A DNA stretch of 64,000 bases. Origin: Meconema thalassinum (taxonomy: Eukaryota; Arthropoda; Insecta; Orthoptera; Tettigoniidae). Shown in pieces: positions 54,757 to 64,000 of the stretch. How positions within the stretch are numbered: the stretch's first letter is position 1; each line of letters starts with the position of its first letter. The notes below the pieces were generated by a model. The model saw only the letters and a program-made list of their open reading frames with translations, was not told the origin of the DNA and searched no databases. Where the stretch lies: positions 132,000,346 to 132,064,345 of the forward strand of contig OX336388.2 in assembly GCA_946902985.2 (NCBI GenBank), written 5' to 3'. Both the position numbers and the translations under genes were made by a program.

Positions 54757-54970
54757 AAGAAATTTAGCTCCACACAAGTTTAGTCTGTGGAAGGATCTTT
54801 TACATGCCATAAATATATGACATGGGACCGCCGACTTTACTTCCCCTCCGAAGGAAGGCATACTGAAGGATTTTTAACGCTCTTAAAAATCCGACGACTT
54901 CGGCCGGGTTGGAACCCACTATCTTGGGAACAGCAGCTCAGCATGCTACGAACTACGCCACCGAAGCCGC
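54757..54970 (-). mobile_element. tRNA-derived SINE, family C, fullest copy
   Basis: The minus-strand head 'gcggcttcggtggcgtagtt' ... 'gtgggttccaacccggccga' folds as a tRNA, with GGCTTCGG pairing with CCGAAGTC. The 9-bp duplication tatctaacc at 54748-54756 and 54971-54979 marks the ends. Confidence 0.88.
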
Positions 54971-54998
54971 TATCTAACCTACTAATTGAGCATGACAC

Positions 54999-55152
54999 AA
55001 TTGTAGTTAGTGGAAGGTTCTTTTACATGCCATATATCTATGACATGGACCCACAGGCTTTACCACCCCTCCGAAGGAAGGCATACTGAGGGATTTTTAA
55101 CGCTCTTAAAAATCCGACGATTTTGGCCGGGTTTGAACCCACGATCTTGGAA
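54999..55152 (-). mobile_element. tRNA-derived SINE, family C, truncated copy
   Basis: Contains 'agtggaaggttcttttacat', 'atctatgacatgg' and 'gaacccacgatcttgg'. The 5' part of the head is missing. Confidence 0.8.
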
Positions 55153-55214
55153 TATATTTTTAAAGTTTCTTTTGACAACTTAAGATTGCTGATGATGACC
55201 CCACTGTGGTTGAA

Positions 55215-56388
55215 ACTACTGTCGACCAAAATATTATGTGTACTCGAGTTTGAAGGTTGTTTGTGAAGTAACCAATAGACCTATATAAAATCCAATAACA
55301 TCATCATTTTCGTCGTTCTATTTTACGTTAGTTCATGGAGGTTTGGAATTTTTAATTTATATTTTAATATTTTTATCGCAATTGGAACACAAAAAGTGCG
55401 GGTTTTTAAGCGTGTTTCAACCATGCGTCACATTTAAGAATTATTATCTCACAAACCCGTCATCAGATCGAATCCAAATTTTAACACAATATACATTGGA
55501 ATGTTGTATAACTAGTTTATTAATTTTAAAATTTTGTGTGTCCAGGAAACAAAGTTGTTATCATTTTTGTAAGGTAACTTTTTCTCGGCTCCGGTTGGTT
55601 TGAAAATATAGTTCTTGGTCGCGTTGTAATCCTTATATATCAAAAAGGTATGCTGTCTGATTGTGAAATACGTAAATTAATTCAATTATTTTATATCGGT
55701 TTGTATTTGTATGGGGAATTAAGACATGATTCACCAGTTAGCCGCTCCGGTGAAAGCTGTACAGCGTTGCCAAGATGGGCTCCATCACGCGTCATGGCGC
55801 GCCTCACTCGGAAGTGATGGGCTCCATATCAGCAACGCTGTACAGCATTTCCCGGAGCGGCTAGCTGGTGAACCATGTCTTAATTCCCCGTACAAATACA
55901 AACCGATATAAAATAATTGAATTAATTAACGTATTTCACAGCCAGACAGCATAACTTTTTGATATATAAGGATTACAACGCGACCAAGAACTACATTTTC
56001 CAACCACCCCGAGCCGAGAAAAAGTTACCTTACAAAATGATAACACGTTTCGTTCTTGAACACACAAAATTTTGAAATTAATAAACCAGTTATACAACAT
56101 TCCAATGTATATTGTGTTAAAATTTGGAATCGATTTGATGACGGGTTTGTGAGATAATAAATCTTAAATGTGACGCATGGTTGAAACACGCTTAAAAACG
56201 GGCACTTTTTGTGTTTCAACTGCGATAAAAAATATTAAAATATAAATTAAAAATTCCAAACCTACATGAACTAACGTAAAATAGAACGACGAAAATGATG
56301 ATGTTATTGGATTTTATGTAGGTCTATTGGTTACTTTACAAACAACCTTCAAACTCGAGTGCACATAATATTTTGGTCGACAGTAGTC
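55215..56388. repeat. 1.17-kb palindrome (foldback element)
   Basis: The left arm 55215-55770 and right arm 55832-56388 are near-perfect complements over about 556 bp with few mismatches. The 61-bp centre contains 'gatgggctccat' twice, around 'catcacgcgtcatggcgcgc'. The outer ends are 'actactgtcgaccaaaatat'. Open frames in the arms lack domains. Transcription would give a long hairpin RNA. Confidence 0.92.
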
Positions 56389-57064
56389 CTGTTATACAGT
56401 AACAAACAACTAATAATAATATATTTATTGACTATTGGCGGTTTTATTTTATCGACTACCTATTACATTTCAAATACATATCTGTCTCTTTCATTTTTAA
56501 CTTGCTACCTAAGCCTTTGAACCAGAATTGGATCAATCATTCATTATTCGTGAAGCATCATGTTGGAGATACGAAACGTAATTTAGACCAAGTGTTACAA
56601 AAATGAGACAAATAAGCACTCGAAGAAATCTGTAACACTGATGAGGTCATCTCCCTTCCGAAACACCCCTGTCCAATTCTTCATTAGTGTCGCATGTGCT
56701 TCTATTTCTATTCTTGTTTTTAATCAACGTCCAAAATTATCTTGAGCCCTTGCTTTGTTCAATATTATGGATATATTTCATATAAGTCAATTTAATGCCC
56801 TTTTTAATTCCTGATCTTAATTCTTCGAAACGTAGCCTATGATGATCTGAATATTATTTTCTGTATGCTATTCCTTCTCCTTTGTTTCCTTAGGAAACCA
56901 GACAGGTTATCTTCTGCCCGTTTGTCATTTGCATCTAGGAATTGTTTCGCCGAGTAAATATCCGATAAAACAGGTCTACTGCAGTATTTTCACCAGTGCA
57001 CTCGTATATTTGACCCTAGGTACCATCTCTCAACCGGATGTACAGCTCCTCTAAATAGTTAAAG
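56389..57064. other. No recognisable feature
   Basis: AT-rich sequence between the palindrome and the satellite. Confidence 0.45.
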
Positions 57065-58230
57065 CTGTAATTACAGATGACTCGATCCGTCGTTTTGCTT
57101 CTTTATACACAGCATTGACAATCACTCAGACACACGTGAAAGCTACACAGCCTTCTCGATCCGTCACATTTATCCTTTGTGCATAGCCTTGGCAAATCTC
57201 TGAGACACCTGTTAAAGCTGTAATCACAGCCGACTCGATCCGTCACATTACTCATACATCTGTTAAAGCTGTATTCACAGCCGACTCGATCCATCACATT
57301 TATCCTTTGTACACAGCCTTGGCAATCGCTGAGACACCTGTTAAAGCTGTAATCATAGCCTTGGCAATCGCTGAGACACCTTTTAAAGCTGTAATCACAG
57401 CCAACTCGATCCGTCACATTACTCATAAATCTGCTAAAGCTGTATTCACAGCCGTCTCGATCCATCACATTTTTCCTTTGTACACAGCCTTGGCAATCGC
57501 TGAGACACCTGTTAAAGCTGTAATCACAGCCGACTCAATCCGTCACATTACTCATACATTTGTTCAAGCTGTATTCACAGCCGACTCGGTCCGTCACATT
57601 TCTCCTTTGTTTACAGCCTTGGCAATCGCAGAGACATCTGTTAAATCTGTAATCACAGCCGACTCAATCCGCCACATTACTTATACATCTGTTAAAACTG
57701 AATTCGCAGCCGACTCGATCCGTCACATTTCTCCTTTGTTCACAGCCTTGGCAATCGCTGAGACACCTGTTAAAGTCCTAAACACAGCCGACTCAAGCCG
57801 CCACATTACTGATACATTTGTTAAAGCTGTATTCACAGCCGACTCGATCCGTCACATTTCTCCTTTGTTCACAGCCTTGGCAATCGCTGACACACCTGTT
57901 AAAGCTGTATTCACAGCCGACTCGATCCGTCACATTTTGGCAATCGCTTAGACACATGTCAAAGCTGTAATCACAACCGACTCGATCCGTCACATTTCTC
58001 CTTTGTTCACAGCCTTGGCAATCGCTCAGACACATGTTAAAGCTGTATTCACAGCTGACTCGATCCATCGCATTGATCCGTTGTACACAGCCTTGACAAT
58101 CACTCAACACCTGTTAAAGTTGTAATCACAATTGACTCGATTCGTCGCATTTCTCCTAGTACACAGCCTTGGCAATCGTTCATCAGATACGTGTTAAAGG
58201 TGATTCGATCCGTCGCATTGATCCTTTCAA
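57065..58230. repeat. 129-bp higher-order satellite
   Basis: Markers 'cagccttggcaatcgc' lie at 57485, 57614, 57743 and 57872, exactly 129 bp apart; each unit holds two related halves of about 65 bp with 'gttaaagctgtaatcacagc' and 'cgactcgatccgtcacatt'. The period is a multiple of three, so frames stay open on both strands: plus 57307-57951 and, on the minus strand, cysteine-rich frames at 57103-57468 and 57793-58110. The edges are more diverged than the middle. Confidence 0.9.
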
Positions 58231-58409
58231 TACGGCCTTGATAATCGATCACCAGACAAGTGTTAAATCAGTGATTGAAAAACGATGGAAGTTGCCACAG
58301 AAGCGCTGCCTACCTGAACAATTGAAGACTTCTCAATTTGTTTCTCTTTTACATTTCCTTGACATGGCTCTTACACCAATAATACAAGGATGGTTGATTT
58401 ATTTGCGTG

Positions 58410-58535
58410 TTAATGTAGTTTATGTCGGTTAGTAACGATATACTGTTGTTCAGGCTCATAAAGGGACGTAATTCAACATAAAAAAAACAAAAAAAACGAA
58501 ACTACTACGTGCCGCATTGTGGCAAAATAAGGGAA
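58410..58535 (+). repeat. Repeat H, copy 2
   Basis: Matches 54028-54165 with small gaps. Confidence 0.75.
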
Positions 58536-59130
58536 AAATTGGATTTCACTGCCAAAACGTGATAGTTATGGTTGTATAGAAATGAAGGAAGCAAGACATC
58601 GAGTCGGTTGTGACAATGGCTTGAGACCAACAGAAGCATTTATATTATCAGTAAAATCCCTCGTAAAGAAGAGTTCCAGTGAAATAAAAGCCACATGCCA
58701 CATAATGAACAATAAAAACAGTTCAGTTTTGTGACATACCGAATCTTATGGAGTTTATACGACCTGTATTATACTCCATTTTTCGACAAGGAAGATGTAA
58801 CACTTGTTATCTGTATAACGTTTCATTAGGTCATAAGATTTATCAATCATTATGTTATCAATCAGCTATAACGTTGATGAGTTGCTTGTGTTGAACATGT
58901 ACTGTATTTATTAATACGTAAACCCAATCAATAAACTTTCTTCTGGACTTACTTTTATATTGTTAAGGGTATTAATATACATATTTCACAAAAGAAAACA
59001 AAAACAATGAGAAATTTTGGCCGAAGTATACATATTATTGAAATGCTTTATATAGCAAGAAATATATTTTGTGATAAGTTACTGCTTTTTCACGCAGCAG
59101 GACACGGTGTTTTACCGCACGAGCTAGTTA
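58536..59130. other. No recognisable feature
   Basis: AT-rich sequence, nothing shared within the window. Confidence 0.45.
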
Positions 59131-59160
59131 GTTATTGTTGTTTTAAGGGGCGGAACTACG
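59131..59160 (+). repeat. MITE-end-like motif
   Basis: 'ttattgttgttttaaggggc' then 'ggaacta' matches the terminal repeats of the 9237-9775 element, immediately before the LINE fragment. Confidence 0.55.
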
Positions 59161-59162
59161 AG

Positions 59163-60260
59163 GTCTACCACCTTTTCTGTTTAATGTGTACACTAATGAT
59201 CAGCCTTCATCTCTGCATACCGAGAGATTTATCTATGCAGATGACCTCTGTCTGACAGCACAAAGTGAAAAGTTTGAAGAAGTGGAGCAGTTACTCTCTG
59301 ATGCACTGGAGGACCTTTCACTTGACTACAAGAGAAATCAACTCAAACCTAATCCATCCAAGACACAGGTTTGTGCTTTTCACCTCAGAAACAGGGAAGC
59401 AGCAAGGAAGCTCAATATTAGCTGGGGAGGTGCTCGCCTGGAACATTGTTAAAAAAACAAAAAAAAAACTGGCGAGCCGAACATGTCCTCGGACACTCCC
59501 GGCACTAAAAGCCATACGATTAAAAAAAACAACCTAGGGGTAACTTTGGATTGCACCCTATCTTACAAGAAACATTGTATGAACGTCAAACAAAAAGTGT
59601 CTACACGAAATAACATACTTCGTAAGTTGATAGGGGCCGACTGGGGCGCCCATGCTTAAACACTACGTATGTCTGCATTAGCTCTGTGTTATTCAGCTGC
59701 TTAGTATTCTAGCCCTGTATGGTATCACTCAGCTCATGTAAAACAGGTTGATGTTGCCCACAACGAGTCCTGCAGAATAATTTATTACTGGTTGCCTGAA
59801 ACCTACACCTGTCCACAAACTACATTCCTTGGCAGGAATAGTCCCTCTTGAGGTACGACGTGAGGTCATAGCACAAACGGAACGAAAAAAGTCCGCAGAG
59901 GACCATGCTCACCCTCTCTTTGGTCACCGGCCTCCAAGAAGGCGGCTAAAATCAAGTGAAAGTTTTCTGCAAACAACATCGATGCCTACTACAAAACCCG
60001 AAGTAGCCAGGATACAGCTATGGCAATCCACCATACCACCAGATTGGATGAAGGCCAAGGAAAGGCTTCCAGCAGGCCTCAACAACATCTGGGAAACTTG
60101 GCGGTCACTCAGCAGACTTCGGAGTGGTGTTGGAAGATGCAAAGTTAATCTCGGGGATACCTACAGGAATCGGAACTCTGTGAGTGTGGGGAGAGACAGA
60201 CCATGGTACACCTGCGTTCCTGTGAACTGTGCTCGTGCTCTTGCACAATGCAGGAGTTAA
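59163..60260 (+). pseudogene. Jockey-like RT fragment, interrupted and frameshifted
   Basis: 59186-59452 gives RFIYADDLCLTAQSEKFEEV (motif C), LKPNPSKTQVCAFHLRNREA and ARLEHC. After repeat J the frame resumes at about 59535 with LGVTLDCTLSYKKH. It continues with KQVDVAHNESCRIIYYWLPE and, at 59829-60260, PLFGHRPPRRRLKSSESFLQ and WRSLSRLRSGVGRCKVNL. A shifted frame near 60160-60230 gives CECGERQTMVHLRSCELC, the terminal cysteine-histidine motif. At least three stops or frame changes are present in addition to the insertion. Confidence 0.82.
59452..59535 (-). repeat. Repeat J, copy 2, inserted in the LINE
   Basis: Flanked by A-rich stretches and reading, on the minus strand, as at 54563-54640. 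LINE homology stops before it and resumes after it, so it is an insertion. Confidence 0.75.
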
Positions 60261-60557
60261 TGGAAGGTCATTAAAGGGGGTGACATGGCCCGCTTCTGGG
60301 CGAAGAAAATCTAATTCGAGGCATTGTTGCGAATAATAATGTATTATTCCTTTGTAATAATGTGTATCATCCCTCTTGTGTATGTTGTAGTGCTTTTGAC
60401 TCGAATAATAAAAAATCTGCCCCTTACCACACGGGGATCTTCAACCTGGTGTGTTGATGAAATGAGTGCCTCAATGCCCACGGCGATTTTGCCTGATTGG
60501 CATACCAATTCTGGATTGTGCGGCCGTCAAATGGAAACTTTTTGATCTCCCCTTGTT

Positions 60558-60900
60558 GTTGTTTGAGTCTTCAATATTTTGACTGGTTTGATGCAGCTCT
60601 CCATGCCTCCCTGTCCTGAGCTAATCGTTTCACCACACCATACATCCAAGGCAATCTCTTTAACATAATTATTCTAACCTTGGTCTACCCCTACAGTTCT
60701 TGTCATCGACCCTTCCTTCCATAACTAAGCTTGCTATTCCTGGGTGTCTTAGTTTGTTTCCTACCAACCTATCTCTTCTCTTCATTAGCAGTCGCCAGAA
60801 ACATCTCTCCTCTCCCACTCGTCTTAATGTCTCTTCATTTGTAACCCTATCTACCCATCTGATCTTCATCATTCTCCTGTAACACTACATTTCAAACGCT
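60558..60900 (-). pseudogene. RTE-type LINE 3' fragment
   Basis: The minus strand encodes MMKIRWVDRVTNEETLRRVG, MKRRDRLVGNKLRHPGIASL and CRGRPRLE, matching the end of the LINE at 24330-25900, followed by 'gactgaagactcaaac'-like 3' sequence. The last 40 codons are out of frame. Confidence 0.85.
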
Positions 60901-61810
60901 TATCGTAGTTTTCCCGCTCTACAAGGCTAATGTTATATTTCTTCGCCAGGTGGCAGCATAATCGTCCCTCTATGTTATATTGTCAGTTGGAATTTGTAAT
61001 ATCAACATGGCGGACGTACGTTTGAGTTTTGAAGAACGTAAGCAGGTTGTTAAGTGGTACTGGAAGTTTGAGAATGTAAATGAAGTTCAAAGACAGTGGA
61101 GAAGGGAGTATGATACAGAACCACCTTCAAGATTAACAATTACACGCATACGAGACAAATTCGAAGTTCATGGAACAGTGTGTGATGTGCATAAAGGTCA
61201 TTCAGTTCGACCTCGAAAAGCTACAAGTGATGAGTCATCAACGGCAGTCTTGGAACTGTTTCAACGCTCTCCTAACAAATCTTCAAGGCAAGGGGCACGT
61301 GAAAGTGATGTAAGTGCTAGCAGCGTGCTACGCATTCTGAAGAGAGGCAAGTATCGTGTTTACATTCCAAGGCTGGTGCAACAGCTAAGTGACGACGATC
61401 CAGATCGAAGGTTGCAATTTTGTGAATGGGTTCAGGAGATGGTGATACGTGAACCGGGATTTATGGGTAGCATCATTCGGTCGGATGAAGCCCAATTCAA
61501 ACTTAATGGAACTGTCAATAGGTACAATTGTGTTTACTGGGGTGAAGAAAATCCTCACATTACAATTGAAAAAGCTGTAAATTTGCCTGGTGTAAATGTG
61601 TGGTGCGGTTTGTCTTCAAGGGGACTCATTGGACCTTTTCGATTTGAAGGCTGCAGGTCGCCAATTTGAACAGTATTAATATTTGTTATTTATGTTTCAT
61701 TTACATTGGACTTTCAGCTTTCTAATTTTCTGAAATTTAACTTTGTAGAACAGTAAATAAATTTTCTATGGAAGTTCAAAGTGTGTATACATTTTTTTTG
61801 AAGCACCCTG
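60901..61810 (+). mobile_element. Truncated mariner-like (DUF4817) element
   Basis: The right end 'tgaagcaccctg' at 61799-61810 is followed by TA and is a plausible terminal repeat. The matching left end is not found; the LINE fragment lies against it. The coding part is N-terminal with an internal deletion. Confidence 0.65.
61007..61669 (+). pseudogene. DUF4817/mariner-like transposase, internally deleted
   Basis: The start at [20 protein letters not shown] is preferred over an upstream in-frame ATG because this is the usual start of the DNA-binding region. It continues with [20 protein letters not shown] (helix-turn-helix), [11 protein letters not shown], and the DDE domain start [19 protein letters not shown] with the first catalytic Asp, then [20 protein letters not shown]. 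After GPFRFEG the frame jumps to a C-terminal-like GRQFEQY read in another frame (about 61653-61673), so the second and third catalytic residues are deleted. The remaining frame is open for 220 codons, in better condition than the copy at 3230-4235. Confidence 0.88.
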
Positions 61811-62035
61811 TATATTTGATGTTGATGAGAGTTTTTGTTTGCAGAACACTTGGAGTAGAAGCTGGTCCTGTTTCCTGTTCTTGATCTTCGCAAACTTACT
61901 TCCTATCGCAGGTAATTCTCTTTATAATGTCGACTGATGGACCAAACTTTGTGAGAATATTCTTCCATATATTACTAACTGGTTTAATTTCTTTTGAATT
62001 ATGCTTTTGAGTGGCACAAAATATTGAATATATAC
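61811..62035. other. No recognisable feature
   Basis: Short AT-rich spacer. Confidence 0.45.
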
Positions 62036-62083
62036 ACAACAACAACAACGACTACGACAACAACAACAACAACAACAACAACA
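62036..62083 (+). repeat. (CAA)n microsatellite
   Basis: CAA units with a few substitutions near the start. Confidence 0.92.
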
Positions 62084-62314
62084 AATGCCAGTCATGATTA
62101 TTTGCGTACTATTTGAAAACTTCACTTTTTTCAGGATTTGTCGTTATTGTTGTTTCGTCTGAACGGCTTGGACAATTTGGTGTTTAACTCCGTGTACTCG
62201 GGTATATATTTACTTATTTATTTAAAAATTATCTAATAATCTGTGTTATTGTGCTGTCTGTAGCAGTGTGTATATTCTTAATTTATGTGAGGGTTGGGAA
62301 GGAAGCGAACGTGA

Positions 62315-62548
62315 CCTTAAGTTAGGAACCATCCCAGTATTTACAAGGGAGTAGAAGTGGAAACCATGGAAAACCACTTCCAGGATGGCTGAGGTTGGAA
62401 TCGAACCCACCTTCTCTCACATTTGTGTCACCAGTCTGAGTGTACCCCGTTCAAGCCCTCAGTCCACAATTAAATTTCTTGACAGAGCCGGGAATCGAAC
62501 CCGGACATCAGGGGCGACAGCCAAAAATGCTAGCCACTACACTAAAAG
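62315..62548 (-). mobile_element. tRNA-derived SINE, family B-like, copy 4
   Basis: The minus-strand head has 'ccgggttcgattcccggctc' (B and T arm) and 'gtgtagtggctagca' (A box); the body includes 'ttccatggtttccacttcta'. More diverged than copies 1 and 2. Confidence 0.75.
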
Positions 62549-62639
62549 ATGTGATGTTGATGATAATAATAACAATATTATAATATTGTGATCAATGGTA
62601 TGATATTATGATTATGGTATTATTAATAATAATATCAAG
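62549..62639 (+). repeat. AT-rich imperfect trinucleotide stretch
   Basis: Mixed 'gataataataacaatattat' sequence between the SINE and the LINE. Confidence 0.7.
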
Positions 62640-63636
62640 TACCAGGCTCTTCATCTATGCCGACGACACAGCAGTGGATGCTCAGGGCTCATCCTTTGCA
62701 GAAGTAGAAGGAAAGCTGACTTCGGCGATGGACGAACTCGCCAAGTACTATGATGCCAACCATTTGAAGCTGAACCCCAATAAGACACAAGTGTGTGCGT
62801 TCCATGTACGAAACGGGGAAGCACGGCGACAGCTGGACATCACATGGCGAGGGGAGCGACTGAAACATTGCCCAACACCAGTTTACCTAGGTGTCACACT
62901 AGACCGCGCTCTAGCGTACAGAGCAGCAATGTCCGAACACGAAACAGAAGATCAGTGCTCGCAATGGCATACTCAAGAAGCCGTGTGTCAGCCGCTGAGT
63001 ATGCCGTCCTGTGTGGAACGCTTCAGAACATGCTAAGCAGGTTGATACTGCGGTCAACGACACGGCCAGGATAATCTCGGGATGCCTGAAACCAACACCA
63101 GTGCACAAACTATACCCTATTGTTGGAATAGCCCCACCTAACATCCGGAGGGACACTGCTGCGGACGCCGAAAGAACAAAGCAGGAGAATGACCATCGAC
63201 ATCCACTATATGGTCACCAGGCAGCAAGGTCTCGCCTCAGATCCCGCAAGAGTTTCCTTGCTAAGGCTCTGCCGCTGAAGAGAACACCAGAGACAACTCG
63301 TCTTCACAGATGGAGGAGCTCACTGCTCACAGACATGACACCAAAGGAAGAACTGGCTCCTGGCGCTGACCTACCTTATCCTGTGTGGAGGTCCCTCGAC
63401 CGCTTAAGAGTGGGTGTCCCTCGATGCAAGACCAACCTGCAAAAATGGGGGATCCTTCCAGCAGACGCAGACACCACTTGTGAATGTGGAGCTGAACAAG
63501 ACCCAAGCCACCTACTTATCTGCCCCCTCCTGGACAACCCATGCACAATAGAAGATGTTTTTAGAGGAAGCTACAAGGCGATTGCAGCTTCAGGTTTTTG
63601 GAAATACTGACCGTACACGGAAATGAATGAATTAAT
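62640..63636 (+). mobile_element. Jockey-like LINE fragment, copy 2
   Basis: Starts near RT motif C and continues to the 3' end 'gaaatgaatgaattaattaa'. Less damaged than the 59163-60310 copy. Confidence 0.85.
62641..63610 (+). pseudogene. Jockey-like RT C-terminal region, one deletion and frameshift
   Basis: The first frame, to about 62930, gives LFIYADDTAVDAQGSSFAEV, LKLNPNKTQVCAFHVRNGEA and PVYLGVTLDRALAYRA. The second, 63011-63610, gives HAKQVDTAVNDTARIISGCL, KPTPVHKLYPIVGIAPPNIR, HPLYGHQAARSRLRSRKSFL, VWRSLDRLRVGVPRC and the terminal CECGAEQDPSHLLICPLL cysteine-histidine motif. The stretch between (62930-63010) is partly deleted relative to the family. Confidence 0.85.
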
Positions 63637-64000
63637 TAATAATCTATATATATAAAGCACAAAGTTTGTCTGTCTGTCTGTTATGTATACAAATCTACAC
63701 CGTTTCACCGATCTGAACCAAAATTTGTATACTTACCCTTTGGAACCCTGCGGGTAACCCTGTCAACATTAAATTTCGGACAGACCACCCCATGCCCTGC
63801 ATTTAGGCCCTTTTGCACAAATCTACACCGTTTCACCGATCTGAACCAAAAGTTGTATATTTAACCTTTGGAACCCTGCGAGTAACACTGTCCACTTGAA
63901 ATTTCGGACAGACCACCCCATTCCCTGCATTTAGGCCCTTTGGTCCAAATCCACACCGTTTCACCGATCTCAACCAAAATTTGTATATTTACCCTTTGGA
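63637..64000 (+). repeat. 128-bp tandem repeat, runs off the right edge
   Basis: After 'tatatatataaagcacaaag' and a short GTCT run, 'caaatctacaccgtttcacc' recurs at 63690, 63818 and 63946, exactly 128 bp apart. Units contain 'cctttggaaccctgcg' and 'tttcggacagaccacccca'. Three units are visible, with few differences. No coding content. Confidence 0.92.

Larger units (their letters stand above)
59163..60310 (+). mobile_element. Jockey-like LINE fragment, copy 1
   Basis: Begins inside the RT between motifs B and C and runs through the C terminus. Interrupted at 59452-59535 by repeat J with A-rich edges. The same LINE family recurs at 62640-63610. Confidence 0.82.

Noticed and set aside
57065..58230. 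CRISPR array
   Set aside because: Regular spacing, but there are no unique spacers and the unit is a composite 129-bp satellite in a eukaryotic context.
1..64000. Host protein-coding gene
   Set aside because: Every frame with a recognisable domain belongs to a mobile element; remaining long frames lack domains or derive from low-complexity sequence.

Overview
This window looks like a piece of a very large, repeat-dense arthropod genome, most likely an insect. The sequence shows several tRNA-derived SINE families, decayed LINEs of at least three lineages, DNA transposons of the hAT, Tc1/mariner and pogo-like types, a Penelope-like element and a young LTR element, many nested in each other. 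No convincing intact host gene was found. An orthopteran-like large-genome insect is an inference from repeat style only.

Layout. 1-1161: C-terminal remnant of a hAT transposase (minus strand) split by a SINE. 1497-2146: 83-bp minisatellite interrupted by a second copy of that SINE. 2315-4867: DUF4817-type mariner-like transposon with a nested SINE. 5212-17280: SINEs, short inverted-repeat elements, a LINE copy split by a 1.27-kb insertion, and other repeat fragments. 17289-23616: complete but decayed 6.3-kb hAT element with an 8-bp target duplication, carrying a 1.5-kb modular repeat (called G here) and a deleted mariner. 24330-25900: 5'-truncated RTE-type LINE. 28066-28700: tandem/inverted Penelope-LTR-like array; a broken Penelope-like coding region lies at 33130-34010. 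29883-32409 and 35499-36573: two inverted copies of an unusual DNA transposon coding a THAP domain at one end and a SAP domain at the other.

38782-50241: the most notable object. Two 4,078-bp LTRs (about ten differences, no net indel) flank a 3.3-kb interior with no gag-pol, but with one intact 690-codon coiled-coil ORF on the minus strand. A 4-bp target duplication and a polypurine tract define ends and orientation. It resembles a LARD (large LTR retrotransposon derivative) and interrupts a third copy of repeat G.

52318-64000: another LINE with a YADD reverse transcriptase, a 1.17-kb palindrome (55215-56388), a 129-bp satellite (57065-58230), two jockey-like LINE pieces, a truncated mariner transposase and a 128-bp tandem repeat running off the right edge. 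The genes do not form a pathway; the window records successive insertions whose order can be read from target duplications and nesting. All similarity calls are from recognition of motifs, not database searches.
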